Shown here one piece after another: positions 21,268 through 30,198 of a stretch of 64,000 nt of DNA. The stretch covers positions 1 through 64,000 of the forward strand of contig NZ_WFLI01000025.1 in NCBI RefSeq assembly GCF_009208555.1. The letters are read 5' to 3'. The stretch is from Janthinobacterium violaceinigrum (GTDB lineage Bacteria > Pseudomonadota > Gammaproteobacteria > Burkholderiales > Burkholderiaceae_D). How positions within the stretch are numbered: the first letter of the stretch is position 1; each line of letters begins with the position of its first letter. Position numbers and translations under genes: made by a program. The notes beneath the pieces are model-generated. The model made no database searches. It was not told the DNA's origin and was given only the letters and a program-made list of their open reading frames with translations.

Positions 21268-22047
21268 TTAGGCTACCGGCGTGTCTTGCACCATCCCGTC
21301 GACAAATAACTTCAATTCGCCCGGCGCAAACGCCGTCCATTGCTCATTTGTCGTCAGCGGCTGGGTAACGATCACGGCCACGCGGTCCTGGGGCGTCGTC
21401 ACCTGGGAAAAGTCCACGCTCAGGTCTTCATCGGAGAGTTTAGCAGTTGGAAACGGATGTTGTCGCACCAGATAGTGCAAGCTGGTGGAACAGTGGGCAA
21501 ACAGCGCTTCGCCGCTGGACAGCATCATGTTGAACGTGCCATGGGCCGCGATGCTGGGCAACAGCTCCGCCAGGGCCGCATGCAGCTGCGGCAGTGCCGG
21601 CGGGGCGTCGCCGAAGCGCGCATGCAGCTCCTGCAGCAGATAGCAGAACGCCAGCTCGCTGTCCGTGCAACCGACGGGACGGTAACTGCCCGTCAGCACG
21701 GGATGGAATTCCTTCAGGTCGCCATTGTGGGCGAACACCCAGTAGCGGCCCCACAGTTCGCGCACGAACGGGTGGCAGTTTTCCAGCGCCACCTGGCCCT
21801 GGGTCGCCTTGCGGATATGCGCGATGACATTGCGCGACTTGATGGGGTAGCGTTTGATCAGTTCGGCCACGGGCGAGGCGATGGCCGCCTGGTGGTCGAC
21901 GAAATGGCGCACGCCGGCGCCCTCGAAAAAGGCGATGCCCCAGCCGTCATGGTGGGTATCGGTATGGCCGCCGCGCATGGCGAAGCCGGTAAAACTAAAG
22001 ACAATGTCCGTGGGGACATTGCAATTCATTCCAAGAAGTTGGCACAT
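21268..22047 (-). CDS. Class II glutamine amidotransferase (YafJ-like)
   Basis: A 259-residue protein of the N-terminal nucleophile amidotransferase fold. ATG 22047 leaves Cys2 (MCQLLGMNC) as the catalytic nucleophile after Met removal. An upstream in-frame extension would bury it and was rejected. Other family marks are GGHTDTHHDGWGIAFF, AHIRKATQGQV, NCHPFVRELWGRYWVFAHNG and GCTDSELAF. Such stand-alone domains hydrolyse glutamine or related gamma-glutamyl compounds; the true substrate of YafJ types is unclear. It is co-directional with the genes on either side but has its own spacing. Confidence 0.92.
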   Translation of the reverse strand: MCQLLGMNCNVPTDIVFSFTGFAMRGGHTDTHHDGWGIAFFEGAGVRHFVDHQAAIASPVAELIKRYPIKSRNVIAHIRKATQGQVALENCHPFVRELWGRYWVFAHNGDLKEFHPVLTGSYRPVGCTDSELAFCYLLQELHARFGDAPPALPQLHAALAELLPSIAAHGTFNMMLSSGEALFAHCSTSLHYLVRQHPFPTAKLSDEDLSVDFSQVTTPQDRVAVIVTQPLTTNEQWTAFAPGELKLFVDGMVQDTPVA

Positions 22048-22124
22048 GATCTGTTTGCAGCGGGATAACACGGCCACCATACCATGCCGTCCGGCGGATT
22101 GGTATGGCGGCGATGGCCATCCGC

Positions 22125-22382
22125 CTAGTGCAACAGGACCGGCTGGCTCATGAGGGAATCGTAGCTGCCCAAAAATTCATCGATCTCTTCCATGCTGGGT
22201 TCGCTGGCGATCAATTCCGTGACGTCGCGGCGGAAATGCTGGGCAAGTACGCCCGCGATGAAGGTTTCGCGCTTGCCGCCCTTGTCGACGATTTCATAGC
22301 CGCCAAAACGCAGGGCTTCCAGGTCGACGTCGGCGCCGAATTCCACGACGCTGTATTGCTCGCTGTTATAGATCAGGTTCAT
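22125..22382 (-). CDS. DUF3567 protein
   Basis: An 85-residue acidic protein matching the betaproteobacterial DUF3567 family, starting MNLIYNSEQYSVVEF and ending SLMSQPVLLH with the GGYEIVDKGGKRETFI block in the middle. Function is unknown and no membrane segment or signal is present. ATG 22382 has AAGGATG just upstream. It lies between the amidotransferase and the ntrYX unit with no obvious promoter motif. Confidence 0.9.
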   Translation of the reverse strand: MNLIYNSEQYSVVEFGADVDLEALRFGGYEIVDKGGKRETFIAGVLAQHFRRDVTELIASEPSMEEIDEFLGSYDSLMSQPVLLH

Positions 22383-22547
22383 TTTGCATCCTTCGCTCAA
22401 GCAGGAGAATCTCCTGCGGTGTCAGAACAGAGGTGGGGTTGATACGGCGCCATTTCAAGCGCCGTGCCACCCGGCGGGCTACAGAGTTGTAACGAGATGC
22501 AAATTGCGACTGCGGTGATGCAAGCAGGAAAACGTCAAAAACCGCGT

Positions 22548-22949
22548 TCAGGACACCACCATGTCTGCTTGCAGCGCCAGCAGGGCATCGTAGGGACTGG
22601 CAGTGAGCCAGGTGCGCAATTGTTCGATGTGCGAGGCATCGGCCAGGCTGATGAACAAGAGCGCGGGTGGATGGCGCAGCAGACGATTCAATGTTACACG
22701 CAATACGAGATTGCCGCTGCAGCACAGGCAACCAGGCGCAATGCGCAACAGTTGCAGTGGAAACGATGAGGAAGGAGAAACTTGCTCGGCCAGGTCGGCC
22801 AGGATGCCGTTGCCGTCAGCCAATCCTTCGAGGATCACGGCGGCCGGCTGGTCCGGCGGCAAGGCGCGCGCGATGGCCGCCTCGCGCCCGGCGGCGCGTC
22901 CGCCGCTGACCAGGGTCAGCGGCGTCGGACGCCGCACGGCTGGCGTCAC
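22548..22949 (-). CDS. CobW/G3E GTPase-like protein, short and with degenerate P-loop
   Basis: A 133-residue protein that resembles the N-terminal half of CobW-type G3E GTPases. It has LTLVSGGRAAGREAAIA where Walker A should be, VILEGL, and the metal-binding GCLCCSG motif followed by LRVTLNRLL and LFISLADASHIEQLRTWL. The Walker A Lys and Ser/Thr are replaced by Arg and Glu, and the C-terminal CobW domain is missing, so GTP hydrolysis is doubtful. The GTG start overlaps the ntrX stop as GTGA, so translation is coupled to ntrX. It may bind metal through the Cys motif or be a decaying gene. Confidence 0.72.
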   Translation of the reverse strand: MTPAVRRPTPLTLVSGGRAAGREAAIARALPPDQPAAVILEGLADGNGILADLAEQVSPSSSFPLQLLRIAPGCLCCSGNLVLRVTLNRLLRHPPALLFISLADASHIEQLRTWLTASPYDALLALQADMVVS

Positions 22950-23665
22950 AGGCCTTTCTTGGCCAGCTTGCCCGGTTCGACGCCCAGCTGTTTCAGCTTG
23001 CGGTACAAATGGGTGCGCTCCAGGCCCGTCTTTTCCGCCACGCGGGTCATGCTGCCGCCTTCGCGGCCCAGGTGGTGTTCAAAGTACATGCGCTCGAACG
23101 CATCGCGCGCCTCGCGCAGCGGCAAGTCGAACGACAGGTTGTAGCCATGGCCCTCGGCCACCGCCGGCATGGCGATGCCTGGGCGCACCATCAGCTGTTG
23201 CGGCGCGCTGCCGCCAAAGCTGGGCACGGGATGGCTGCTTTCCTCGGCCACCACGGGTGCCGCCGGACGGGGCGCCACGCTCGGCGCGCGCACGGTTTCC
23301 TGTGCCCGCGTCAAGCCTTGCTGCACTGCCTTCAGCAGTTTTTGCAGGGCAATCGGTTTTTCCAGGAAGTTCATGGCACCGATGCGCGTCGCCTCGACCG
23401 CCGTATCGATGGTGGCGTGGCCCGACATCATGATCACGGGCATGGTCAGCAAGCCATCGCGCTGCCATTCCTTGAGCAAGGTGACGCCATCGGTGTCGGG
23501 CATCCAGATATCCAGCAATACCAGATCCGGCGCACCGGCGGCACGCGCTTCGCGCGCCTGCTGCGCATTTTCGGCCAGCTGGATAGCATGTCCTTCGTCG
23601 CCCAATATTTCCGAGAGCAACTCACGGATACCCATTTCATCATCCACTACGAGTATGTTTGCCAT
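22946..23665 (-). CDS. ntrX: Response regulator, NtrX-like without AAA+ domain
   Basis: A 239-residue regulator with an N-terminal receiver domain (1-125; ILVVDDEMGIRELL, phosphorylation site Asp52 in LLDIWMPDTDG, and Lys in FLEKPI). A proline/alanine linker follows, then a C-terminal Fis-type helix-turn-helix (about 195-235; TRVAEKTGLERTHLYRKLKQ). The sigma-54-interacting AAA+ domain of classical NtrX is absent; the linker occupies its place. It sits 98 bases after the NtrY-type kinase, its likely partner. ATG 23665 has GAAGG upstream. It can be expected to act as a DNA-binding regulator not dependent on sigma-54. Confidence 0.88.
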   Translation of the reverse strand: MANILVVDDEMGIRELLSEILGDEGHAIQLAENAQQAREARAAGAPDLVLLDIWMPDTDGVTLLKEWQRDGLLTMPVIMMSGHATIDTAVEATRIGAMNFLEKPIALQKLLKAVQQGLTRAQETVRAPSVAPRPAAPVVAEESSHPVPSFGGSAPQQLMVRPGIAMPAVAEGHGYNLSFDLPLREARDAFERMYFEHHLGREGGSMTRVAEKTGLERTHLYRKLKQLGVEPGKLAKKGL

Positions 23666-23763
23666 TCGTGTCTTGCCTTCCTCATTTCGCCGGCCGTCGC
23701 GCACAAGATGCACACGGCGGACAACTATGATTTTATTAGTGTTTTAAATACTAAACCAGACCT

Positions 23764-26061
23764 TCATGCCAGGAATTCCTGGGCAGGAGTGTCGGGAGCT
23801 AACTTTAACAGCAAAATGACCACCGAAGCGCCATTGCCGTCGACCCGGTTCTCGATATCGATGCGTCCGCCATGTTCATCGATAATTTTCTTCACCATCG
23901 CCAGGCCCAATCCCGTGCCCCGTGCCTTTGAGGTCACATAGGGTTCGAAGGCGCGCGCCAGGATCTTTGGCGCGAAACCAGGGCCATTGTCGGTGATGGC
24001 CAGCCGCACGGCGATATTCACGCCGCCGTCCGCACTGCGATAATGAATTGCTTCCGTCCGTACGTCAATCCGCGGATGCGGCGAGTCCGGCGGCAGGTCC
24101 GCCATGGCGTCCTGCGCGTTCTGCAGCAAGTTATGGATAACCTGGCGCAACTGGGTGGGATCGCCCATCACCATGGGCAGGTTCGGCGCCAGCATGGGGT
24201 GGATGATGTCGCCATCGTCGCCGCGCAGGTAGAGGTTCAGGATTTCTTCGATCAGCTCGTTCAAGCGCAAGGGCGTGAGCACGGCCGGCGGCGTGCGCGC
24301 GTAGTCGCGGAAATCGTCGACCATGCGCTTCATCGCATCGACCTGCTTGACGATGGTGGTGGTGGCGCGGCTGAGCAAGTCGGCATCCGGTTGCTCCAGC
24401 TTGCCTTCCAGCTTCATCTGCAGGCGCTCGGCCGACAATTGGATGGGTGTGAGCGGATTCTTGATTTCATGCGCGAGGCGGCGCGCCACCTCGCCCCAGG
24501 CGATCGAGCGCTGCGCGGAAATCACGTCGGAAATATCATCGAACACGACGATGTAGCCGCTGCCGGACTCCAGCGGCAGGCGCGAACCGCGCGCCAGCAA
24601 GGTGATGTCGTGCTCGTCGGCACTGCTGCCCACGCGGCGCGGAATCTCGATCTGGCGCTGCCAGTGCAGACGCTGCTGGTTGCGGCCCGATGCCGATTGC
24701 GCGCTTTGCGCCGTGAAGGCGCTGATGATGGCGCCGCCAAACTCTTCCATCCCAGCAATATCGGCCAGCGGCTGGCCCACCATGCTCATGCCCGAATGCT
24801 GCAGGATGCGCTCGACCGATTCATTGCAGGTCACCAGCTTGAAATCGCCATCGAGCACCATCACGCCGGCCGACATGTTCGCCAGCACGGATTCCAGGTG
24901 GGCCTTGGCGTTTTGCAGCGCGGCGCGGTTGCTTTCCACGGCCGTGCGCGCGTCGAGCAGCTGGCGCGTCATGATGTTGAACGACTGCGTCAAGGTCCCC
25001 AGCTCGTCCTTGGTGGCGACGATGGGGCGCGGCGACAGGTCGCCCTCGGCCACGGCGCGCGTGCCTTCGGCCAGCAGCAGCAAAGGCTGGGCCAGGTTGC
25101 CCGCGATCAGGAAAGCGCTGCCGATGGCGCCGAAAATGGCCAGCAGCAAGGTCAAGGTGAGGATTTCCATGTACATCTTGCGCAGACCCACGCGCGCGAC
25201 GAAGCGTTCCTTGTATTCGCTGTAGGCGGCGCGCAGCACCTCGCCATTCGTCGCCAGCTTGGGCGGCACCGCCTGCAGCAGTTGCAGGTAGCGGGGCGAG
25301 ACGGAGGGGCCCGGCACGGCCACCAGTACCCGCAGGCGCAGGCTGGCCGCCGGTTCCAGCGGCGCCGACACGCCACCGCGGAAACCGCCGCCGCCCGACT
25401 CCGTGCCATCGTCGTGCAATTCCAGGCCCCCTTCCGCCGAGGCATAGCCAGCCGGCAAGGCCGCCTGCACCAGCATGGCCGGCGTCGGCAAGTCGGCCGC
25501 GCTGTGCGGTCCGGCGCTGGCCAGCAGCACGCCGTCGCCGCTGACGATCATGACGTTCTGCATGCCCTCTTCGCGTAGCAGGCTGGTCAGCACGGCCGGA
25601 CCGGCCACCGGATCGGCGCCAAGTTCATCGACCGCCTTGTGGCCCCGGTGGTCAAGCTCGACCAGGGCTGCATCGAGGCCCGCACGGCCCAGCTCAATGC
25701 CCGATTCCAGCGCCGCTTCGATCTTGACGTTGAACCAGGACTCGATGGAGTGGGATACGAATTGCACGGAAACAAGGAAGATCACCAGCCCCGGCAGGAT
25801 GCCGACGGCGGCGAACAGCATCACCAGGCGCGTCATCAGCTTGGAGCCGAACTTGCCGCTCTTGTAGCGCGCGTACAGCCGGGCCAGGGAAATGCCCACC
25901 AGCGCCAGCAGGGACACGGCCACGGCCGCGTTCAGGCCCAGCAGCCAGGTGTAGTAACGGTCGAAGAAGCCGGAATTGTCGGAAGCCGACGCCAGCAGGA
26001 ACAGCAGGATACTGACAATGCCGCCGCCCACCACCAGCAGATAGCGCAATGCTTGACTCAC
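23764..26061 (-). CDS. ntrY: NtrY-like sensor histidine kinase
   Basis: A 765-residue membrane kinase with about three N-terminal transmembrane helices (first 110 residues), a periplasmic region, another helix near 300-325, a HAMP domain (about 330-385), a PAS-like domain, and a kinase core. The phospho-acceptor is His531 in RRLAHEIKNPLTPIQ. ATP-binding boxes are NLLQNAQDA, DNGPGFA and GTGLGLAMVKKI. The GTG start overlaps the stop of the DUF4390 gene in TAGTG, so both are made together. It pairs with the NtrX-like regulator downstream. The stimulus is unknown; NtrYX systems are linked to nitrogen, redox and envelope control. Confidence 0.92.
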   Translation of the reverse strand: MSQALRYLLVVGGGIVSILLFLLASASDNSGFFDRYYTWLLGLNAAVAVSLLALVGISLARLYARYKSGKFGSKLMTRLVMLFAAVGILPGLVIFLVSVQFVSHSIESWFNVKIEAALESGIELGRAGLDAALVELDHRGHKAVDELGADPVAGPAVLTSLLREEGMQNVMIVSGDGVLLASAGPHSAADLPTPAMLVQAALPAGYASAEGGLELHDDGTESGGGGFRGGVSAPLEPAASLRLRVLVAVPGPSVSPRYLQLLQAVPPKLATNGEVLRAAYSEYKERFVARVGLRKMYMEILTLTLLLAIFGAIGSAFLIAGNLAQPLLLLAEGTRAVAEGDLSPRPIVATKDELGTLTQSFNIMTRQLLDARTAVESNRAALQNAKAHLESVLANMSAGVMVLDGDFKLVTCNESVERILQHSGMSMVGQPLADIAGMEEFGGAIISAFTAQSAQSASGRNQQRLHWQRQIEIPRRVGSSADEHDITLLARGSRLPLESGSGYIVVFDDISDVISAQRSIAWGEVARRLAHEIKNPLTPIQLSAERLQMKLEGKLEQPDADLLSRATTTIVKQVDAMKRMVDDFRDYARTPPAVLTPLRLNELIEEILNLYLRGDDGDIIHPMLAPNLPMVMGDPTQLRQVIHNLLQNAQDAMADLPPDSPHPRIDVRTEAIHYRSADGGVNIAVRLAITDNGPGFAPKILARAFEPYVTSKARGTGLGLAMVKKIIDEHGGRIDIENRVDGNGASVVILLLKLAPDTPAQEFLA

Positions 26062-26621
26062 TACTCCGCCGTATACAAGAAGGTTTTTTTATTCGAAGCC
26101 AGGCGCCAGTCACTGTTGTTGAAGGCATTGACCTGTATGGGCTTGGGCAGGTAGTCGCGGTCCATGCCCATGCGCAAGGTGACGTTATACGTCTGCCCCA
26201 CTTTCAGCTCGCCGCGCCGCGCCACCAGCCAGCGGCTGGGACGGCGGATCAGGAACAGCGCATCGTCGAGGGTGGGAAAGCTTTGTTGCAAGCCGCCGCC
26301 CGACACGTGGTACTGGCGCGTCAGCACGTTGTACGACAGCTTGCTGGTCTGGCGCGCCACGATGGCTTTTTCATCGAACCAGTACCAGCGGGGCCGGGTC
26401 AGTTCGATTTCCGTCGTGAAATACAGCGGCACGCCATGCTGTACCGCATCATCGAGGTCGTGATTGAGCTCGAAGGAATACGTGGCGGCCAGCTTGTAAC
26501 CCTCTTCGCTCGACTCGATGTAGGCACGGGTGATCTCGACCATGTCGGCGGCATGCGCGCGTGGCATGGTACATGCCAGCATCAGCAGCAGGGCCAGGAG
26601 TCGGAAGAGTCGTGTTGTCAC
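26061..26621 (-). CDS. DUF4390 exported protein
   Basis: A 186-residue protein of the DUF4390 family, always found just before ntrY in betaproteobacteria. With GTG 26621 as start it begins with a clean signal peptide (MTTRLFRLLALLLMLACTMPRAHA). The ATG at 26675 would add 18 residues in front of the signal and overlap rsmB by 11 bases; neither start has a strong ribosome site. The mature part shows VEITRAYIES, YSFELNHDLDDAVQHGVPLY, RPRWYWFDEK and PIQVNAFNNSDWRL. A periplasmic role in NtrY signalling is plausible from its position only. Confidence 0.85.
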   Translation of the reverse strand: MTTRLFRLLALLLMLACTMPRAHAADMVEITRAYIESSEEGYKLAATYSFELNHDLDDAVQHGVPLYFTTEIELTRPRWYWFDEKAIVARQTSKLSYNVLTRQYHVSGGGLQQSFPTLDDALFLIRRPSRWLVARRGELKVGQTYNVTLRMGMDRDYLPKPIQVNAFNNSDWRLASNKKTFLYTAE

Positions 26622-26664
26622 AAGTGTGCCGGTAGTGTCCGTAGGAAAAGTATCGACGAATCGC

Positions 26665-28092
26665 TCAAGCCGCATTTTTTTGGAATAGCGCATAGAACAA
26701 ACCGTCGTGGTCCTGCTCCGCGCTGCCAGTCGGCAACAGCTGGCCAGGCGCTGTCAATCGGGTCGCATTATTGCGCACCGCAAATGCCGCCGCCTGTGCC
26801 TCGGATTCCTGCGGCCACAATGAACAAGTCACGAACAGCAATTTACCATCGGGGCGCAGCATCTGCCACAGGTTGTCCAGAATTTTAGATGAAAGTGTTG
26901 CAAGTTGGAACGCATCTCCCTTGCGGCGCAACCAGCGGATGTCGGGATGGCGGCGTACGATGCCCGAGGCCGTGCACGGCACGTCGGCCAGGATGCGGTC
27001 GTACTGCTGACCGTCCCACCACGCGCTCGATTGCGCATCCTGCGCCTTCAGGGTCGCTTCCAGGCCCAGGCGCTCGAGGTTTTCCGCGATGCGCGGCAAG
27101 CGCTTGGCGTCCGCATCGATGGCCGTGACTTGCACATCGGCCAGTTCCAGGATGTGGCACGTCTTGCCGCCAGGCGCCGCGCAGGCGTCCAGCACGCGCA
27201 TGCCATCTTGCAAGTCCAGCAGCGGTGCGGCCAGTTGCGCGCCGGCATCCTGCACGGAAACGACGCCCTGCTCGAAGCCGGGGATCAGCGCTACGCCGAT
27301 GGGCTTGTCCAGGCGCACGGCAAACGGCCCCACCTGGCCCGCGGCAATGCCCGCCTCCGCCAGCACGGCCAGATACGCTTCGACTGTGCTCTTGCGGCGG
27401 TTCACGCGCAAGGTCAATGGCGGCACGGCATTGCCGGCCGTCAGAATGGCTTGCCAGTCGCGGGGATAGGCCAGGCGCAGCGAGTCGATCCACCATTGCG
27501 GATAATTCCATTGCGCCAAAGGTTGCTGCAAGGCCGCTGCCAGCAAGGATGTGCGCTCGCGCAAGAAACGGCGCAGCACGGCGTTGACCATGCCCTTGGC
27601 ATGCGCCAGGTCAGGGTGCGAGGTGGCCACCGTGACGGCCTGGTCCACAACGGTGAATTCTTCGTACGGCTGCTCGCCCGGCTCGGCCGACATCAGGGAC
27701 AGCGCGCAGCACAGCAGCGCAGCGAGCATCGGCGGTTCGGGCGCCTTCGACGTCATCAGGCCGACCAGGGTTTCGCTGCGGCCCAGCTGGCGCATGGTAC
27801 GGTAGGAAATATCCTGGATGGCGCCGCGCGCTTGCGGGCTGGCGTTCGATTGCGTAAACACCTTGGCCAGCGCTTGCGGCAGGGCCGTGCCCGTGCGCAC
27901 TTGCGCCACGGCATTGGCGGCGCCCAGCAGGCAAAACGCCAGCGAGTCGGCGCGCAAATCGGGTTGGAAGCCTGGCTGCAGGACCGGTTTCAGGTCGGGA
28001 TGGTAGCTGGGACGCAATTTTGCGGCGGCAGGGGCGTGAGCCTGGCCTGGCGCCGGCTTGGTTTTCAATTTCAGCGTGGGGCGCTTGTTCAT
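26665..28092 (-). CDS. rsmB: 16S rRNA (cytosine-967-C5) methyltransferase RsmB
   Basis: A 475-residue enzyme that methylates C967 of 16S rRNA. It has an N-terminal NusB-like helical domain (about 45-190) and a C-terminal methyltransferase with the AdoMet loop VLDACAAPGGKTCHIL, the catalytic-motif Cys in ADVPCTASGI and the second in VTCSLWPQE. A basic, Pro-rich extension of about 45 residues (KLKTKPAPGQAHAPAAAKL) precedes the family start. ATG 28092 was chosen; more upstream in-frame sequence has no family look. It begins the rsmB-DUF4390-ntrYX run. Confidence 0.95.
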   Translation of the reverse strand: MNKRPTLKLKTKPAPGQAHAPAAAKLRPSYHPDLKPVLQPGFQPDLRADSLAFCLLGAANAVAQVRTGTALPQALAKVFTQSNASPQARGAIQDISYRTMRQLGRSETLVGLMTSKAPEPPMLAALLCCALSLMSAEPGEQPYEEFTVVDQAVTVATSHPDLAHAKGMVNAVLRRFLRERTSLLAAALQQPLAQWNYPQWWIDSLRLAYPRDWQAILTAGNAVPPLTLRVNRRKSTVEAYLAVLAEAGIAAGQVGPFAVRLDKPIGVALIPGFEQGVVSVQDAGAQLAAPLLDLQDGMRVLDACAAPGGKTCHILELADVQVTAIDADAKRLPRIAENLERLGLEATLKAQDAQSSAWWDGQQYDRILADVPCTASGIVRRHPDIRWLRRKGDAFQLATLSSKILDNLWQMLRPDGKLLFVTCSLWPQESEAQAAAFAVRNNATRLTAPGQLLPTGSAEQDHDGLFYALFQKNAA

Positions 28093-28468
28093 AGTTATCC
28101 GGTGTGGCTGCGCGCGGCTGGCGGCATGGTGGCAAATACGCGGCCGCGCGTCATCAATAAAGGGTCGATTGTAGCGTTTGTGGCGCCCTCTGGCCCAAGC
28201 GATTGCAGCGATATGGGCAATTTCCGGCAAAAAACTGCATATATACAAGCAGAATGCACCATGCTGATGTTTTCGTGCACCAACATGACCATGCCGTCCT
28301 GATAATATCGTGAAAAGCGCCGGCACGGGCACACTGCCGGCCGGCGTATTGTTCCCGGCAGCAAACCAGTATAATTAACGCAGTCTGGGCGGCTTGCATA
28401 CTTGCCGTCCGTTTTGCTTTTTGATTCATTCTATTCATTCTTAACGCGGTTCCACCGCCATCCTGCTC
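28093..28468. other. Divergent intergenic region rsmB / argS
   Basis: There are 376 bases with no supported gene. A TATAAT at 28370-28375 about 95 bases before argS is a likely -10; TATTGT at 28347-28352 with a 17-base spacer is a weak -35. The middle part (28230-28310) is AT-rich and includes the partial inverted pair GGTGCACGAAAA / TTTTCGTGCACC-like sequence around 28258-28285. Short reading frames on the minus strand look accidental. Confidence 0.5.
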
Positions 28469-30178
28469 ATGCTCGCCCAACAGAAACAAGAAATCATCGC
28501 CCTGTTCCAGGCCGCCCTCGCTCCCGTCCTGGCCGGCACTTCGCTTGCGCCTTCCGTGGTGCTCGAGCGACCACGCGATGCATCGCATGGCGACGTCGCC
28601 TGCAACATCGCCATGCAACTGGCCAAGCAGCTGAAACAGAATCCCCGCGAACTGGCGCAAACCATCGTCACGGCCGTGCTGGCCAACCCGGCCGGCAAGG
28701 GCCTGATCGAGGCAGTGGAAATCGCCGGCCCCGGCTTCATCAACGTGCGCGTGTCCGCCGCCGCCAAGCAGGCCGTGGTCAAGACTATCCTGAGCGAGGC
28801 CGACAGCTATGGCCGCAGCACGGCAGGCGCCGGCAAGCAGGTCATCCTGGAATTCGTCTCGGCCAACCCGACGGGCCCGCTGCACGTGGGCCACGGCCGC
28901 CAGGCAGCCCTGGGCGATGCGCTGTCCTCGCTGTTCGACGCGCAAGGCTACACAGTGACGCGCGAGTTCTACTATAACGACGCGGGCGTGCAGATCCAGA
29001 CCCTGGCCAATTCCGTGCAGGCGCGCGCGCGCGGCTTCAAGCCGGGCGACGCCGAATGGCCCGAGTCAAGCTACAACGGCGACTACATCGCCGATATCGC
29101 CAACGACTTCATCGCCGGCAAGACCGTGTCGGCCAGCGACGGCTTGCCGGCGACGGCCAACGGCAACGTGGAAGACATCGATTCGATCCGTCCATTCGCC
29201 GTCACCTACCTGCGCAACGAGCAGGATATCGACTTGCAGGCATTCGGCGTGAAGTTCGACAACTACTACCTGGAATCGTCGCTGTACGCGGACGGCAAGG
29301 TCAACAGCGCCGTCGAGACCTTGATCAAGGCGGGCCACACCTACGAGCAGGATGGCGCGCTGTGGCTGCGCACCACCGACTTCGGCGACGACAAGGACCG
29401 CGTCATGCGCAAGACGGACGGCACCTACACGTATTTCGTGCCGGACGTGGCGTATCACCTGGTGAAATGGCAGCGCGGCTTCGTGCAGGCCATCAATATC
29501 CAGGGCAGCGACCACCACGGCACCATCGCGCGCGTGCGCGCCGGCCTGCAGGCGGTCGACATGGGCATCCCGCAAGGCTACCCCGACTACGTGCTGCACA
29601 AGATGGTCACCGTCATGAAGGACGGCGAAGAAGTCAAAATTTCGAAACGCGCCGGCTCCTACGTGACCGTGCGCGACCTGATCGAATGGTCCGGCGGCGG
29701 CGACATCGCCAAGGGCCGCGACGCCGTGCGCTTCTTCCTGATCTCGCGCAAGGCCGACACGGAATTCGTCTTCGACGTCGACGTGGCGCTGAAAACCACC
29801 GATGAAAACCCCGTCTATTACGTGCAGTACGCGCATGCGCGCATCTGCCGCATCCTGGAAAACTGGGGCGGCGATGCAGGCACGGTTGCCAACGTCGACC
29901 TTTCCCCGCTGACGGCGCCGACGGAAGCGACCCTGCTGGCGACCCTGGCCGCCTACCCGGAAATGCTGGCGCGCGCGCAAGCGGAACTGGGTCCCCACCA
30001 GGTCGCCTTCTACCTGCGCGACCTGGCCGCCAACCTGCACAGCTTCTACTTCGCCGAAAAAGTGCTGGTCGAGGACGAAGCCGTCAAGATGGCCCGCCTG
30101 GCGCTCGTCATCGCCGCGCGCCAGGTGCTGCGCAACGGCCTGGCACTGATCGGCGTGTCCGCGCCAAACAAAATGTAA
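28469..30178 (+). CDS. argS: Arginyl-tRNA synthetase
   Basis: A 569-residue class I aminoacyl-tRNA synthetase. An N-terminal Add-1 domain for the tRNA D-loop (about 1-110) precedes the catalytic fold with the HIGH-type motif NPTGPLHVGHGRQ and the KMSK-like VKISKRAGSYVTVRDL. The helical anticodon-binding domain (about 440-569) ends with the family-typical GVSAPNKM. The ATG at 28469 gives the normal N-terminus LAQQKQEIIALF. It leads a run of genes in the same direction (SPOR protein, dsbA and others). Confidence 0.97.
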   Translation: MLAQQKQEIIALFQAALAPVLAGTSLAPSVVLERPRDASHGDVACNIAMQLAKQLKQNPRELAQTIVTAVLANPAGKGLIEAVEIAGPGFINVRVSAAAKQAVVKTILSEADSYGRSTAGAGKQVILEFVSANPTGPLHVGHGRQAALGDALSSLFDAQGYTVTREFYYNDAGVQIQTLANSVQARARGFKPGDAEWPESSYNGDYIADIANDFIAGKTVSASDGLPATANGNVEDIDSIRPFAVTYLRNEQDIDLQAFGVKFDNYYLESSLYADGKVNSAVETLIKAGHTYEQDGALWLRTTDFGDDKDRVMRKTDGTYTYFVPDVAYHLVKWQRGFVQAINIQGSDHHGTIARVRAGLQAVDMGIPQGYPDYVLHKMVTVMKDGEEVKISKRAGSYVTVRDLIEWSGGGDIAKGRDAVRFFLISRKADTEFVFDVDVALKTTDENPVYYVQYAHARICRILENWGGDAGTVANVDLSPLTAPTEATLLATLAAYPEMLARAQAELGPHQVAFYLRDLAANLHSFYFAEKVLVEDEAVKMARLALVIAARQVLRNGLALIGVSAPNKM

Positions 30179-30198
30179 TCGCGAAGGTCAAACCGTCA

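Noticed and set aside
22366..22731. 121-codon minus-strand frame between the DUF3567 and CobW-like genes
   Set aside because: It overlaps both genes in another frame and has no recognisable sequence; the overlapped genes have family motifs.
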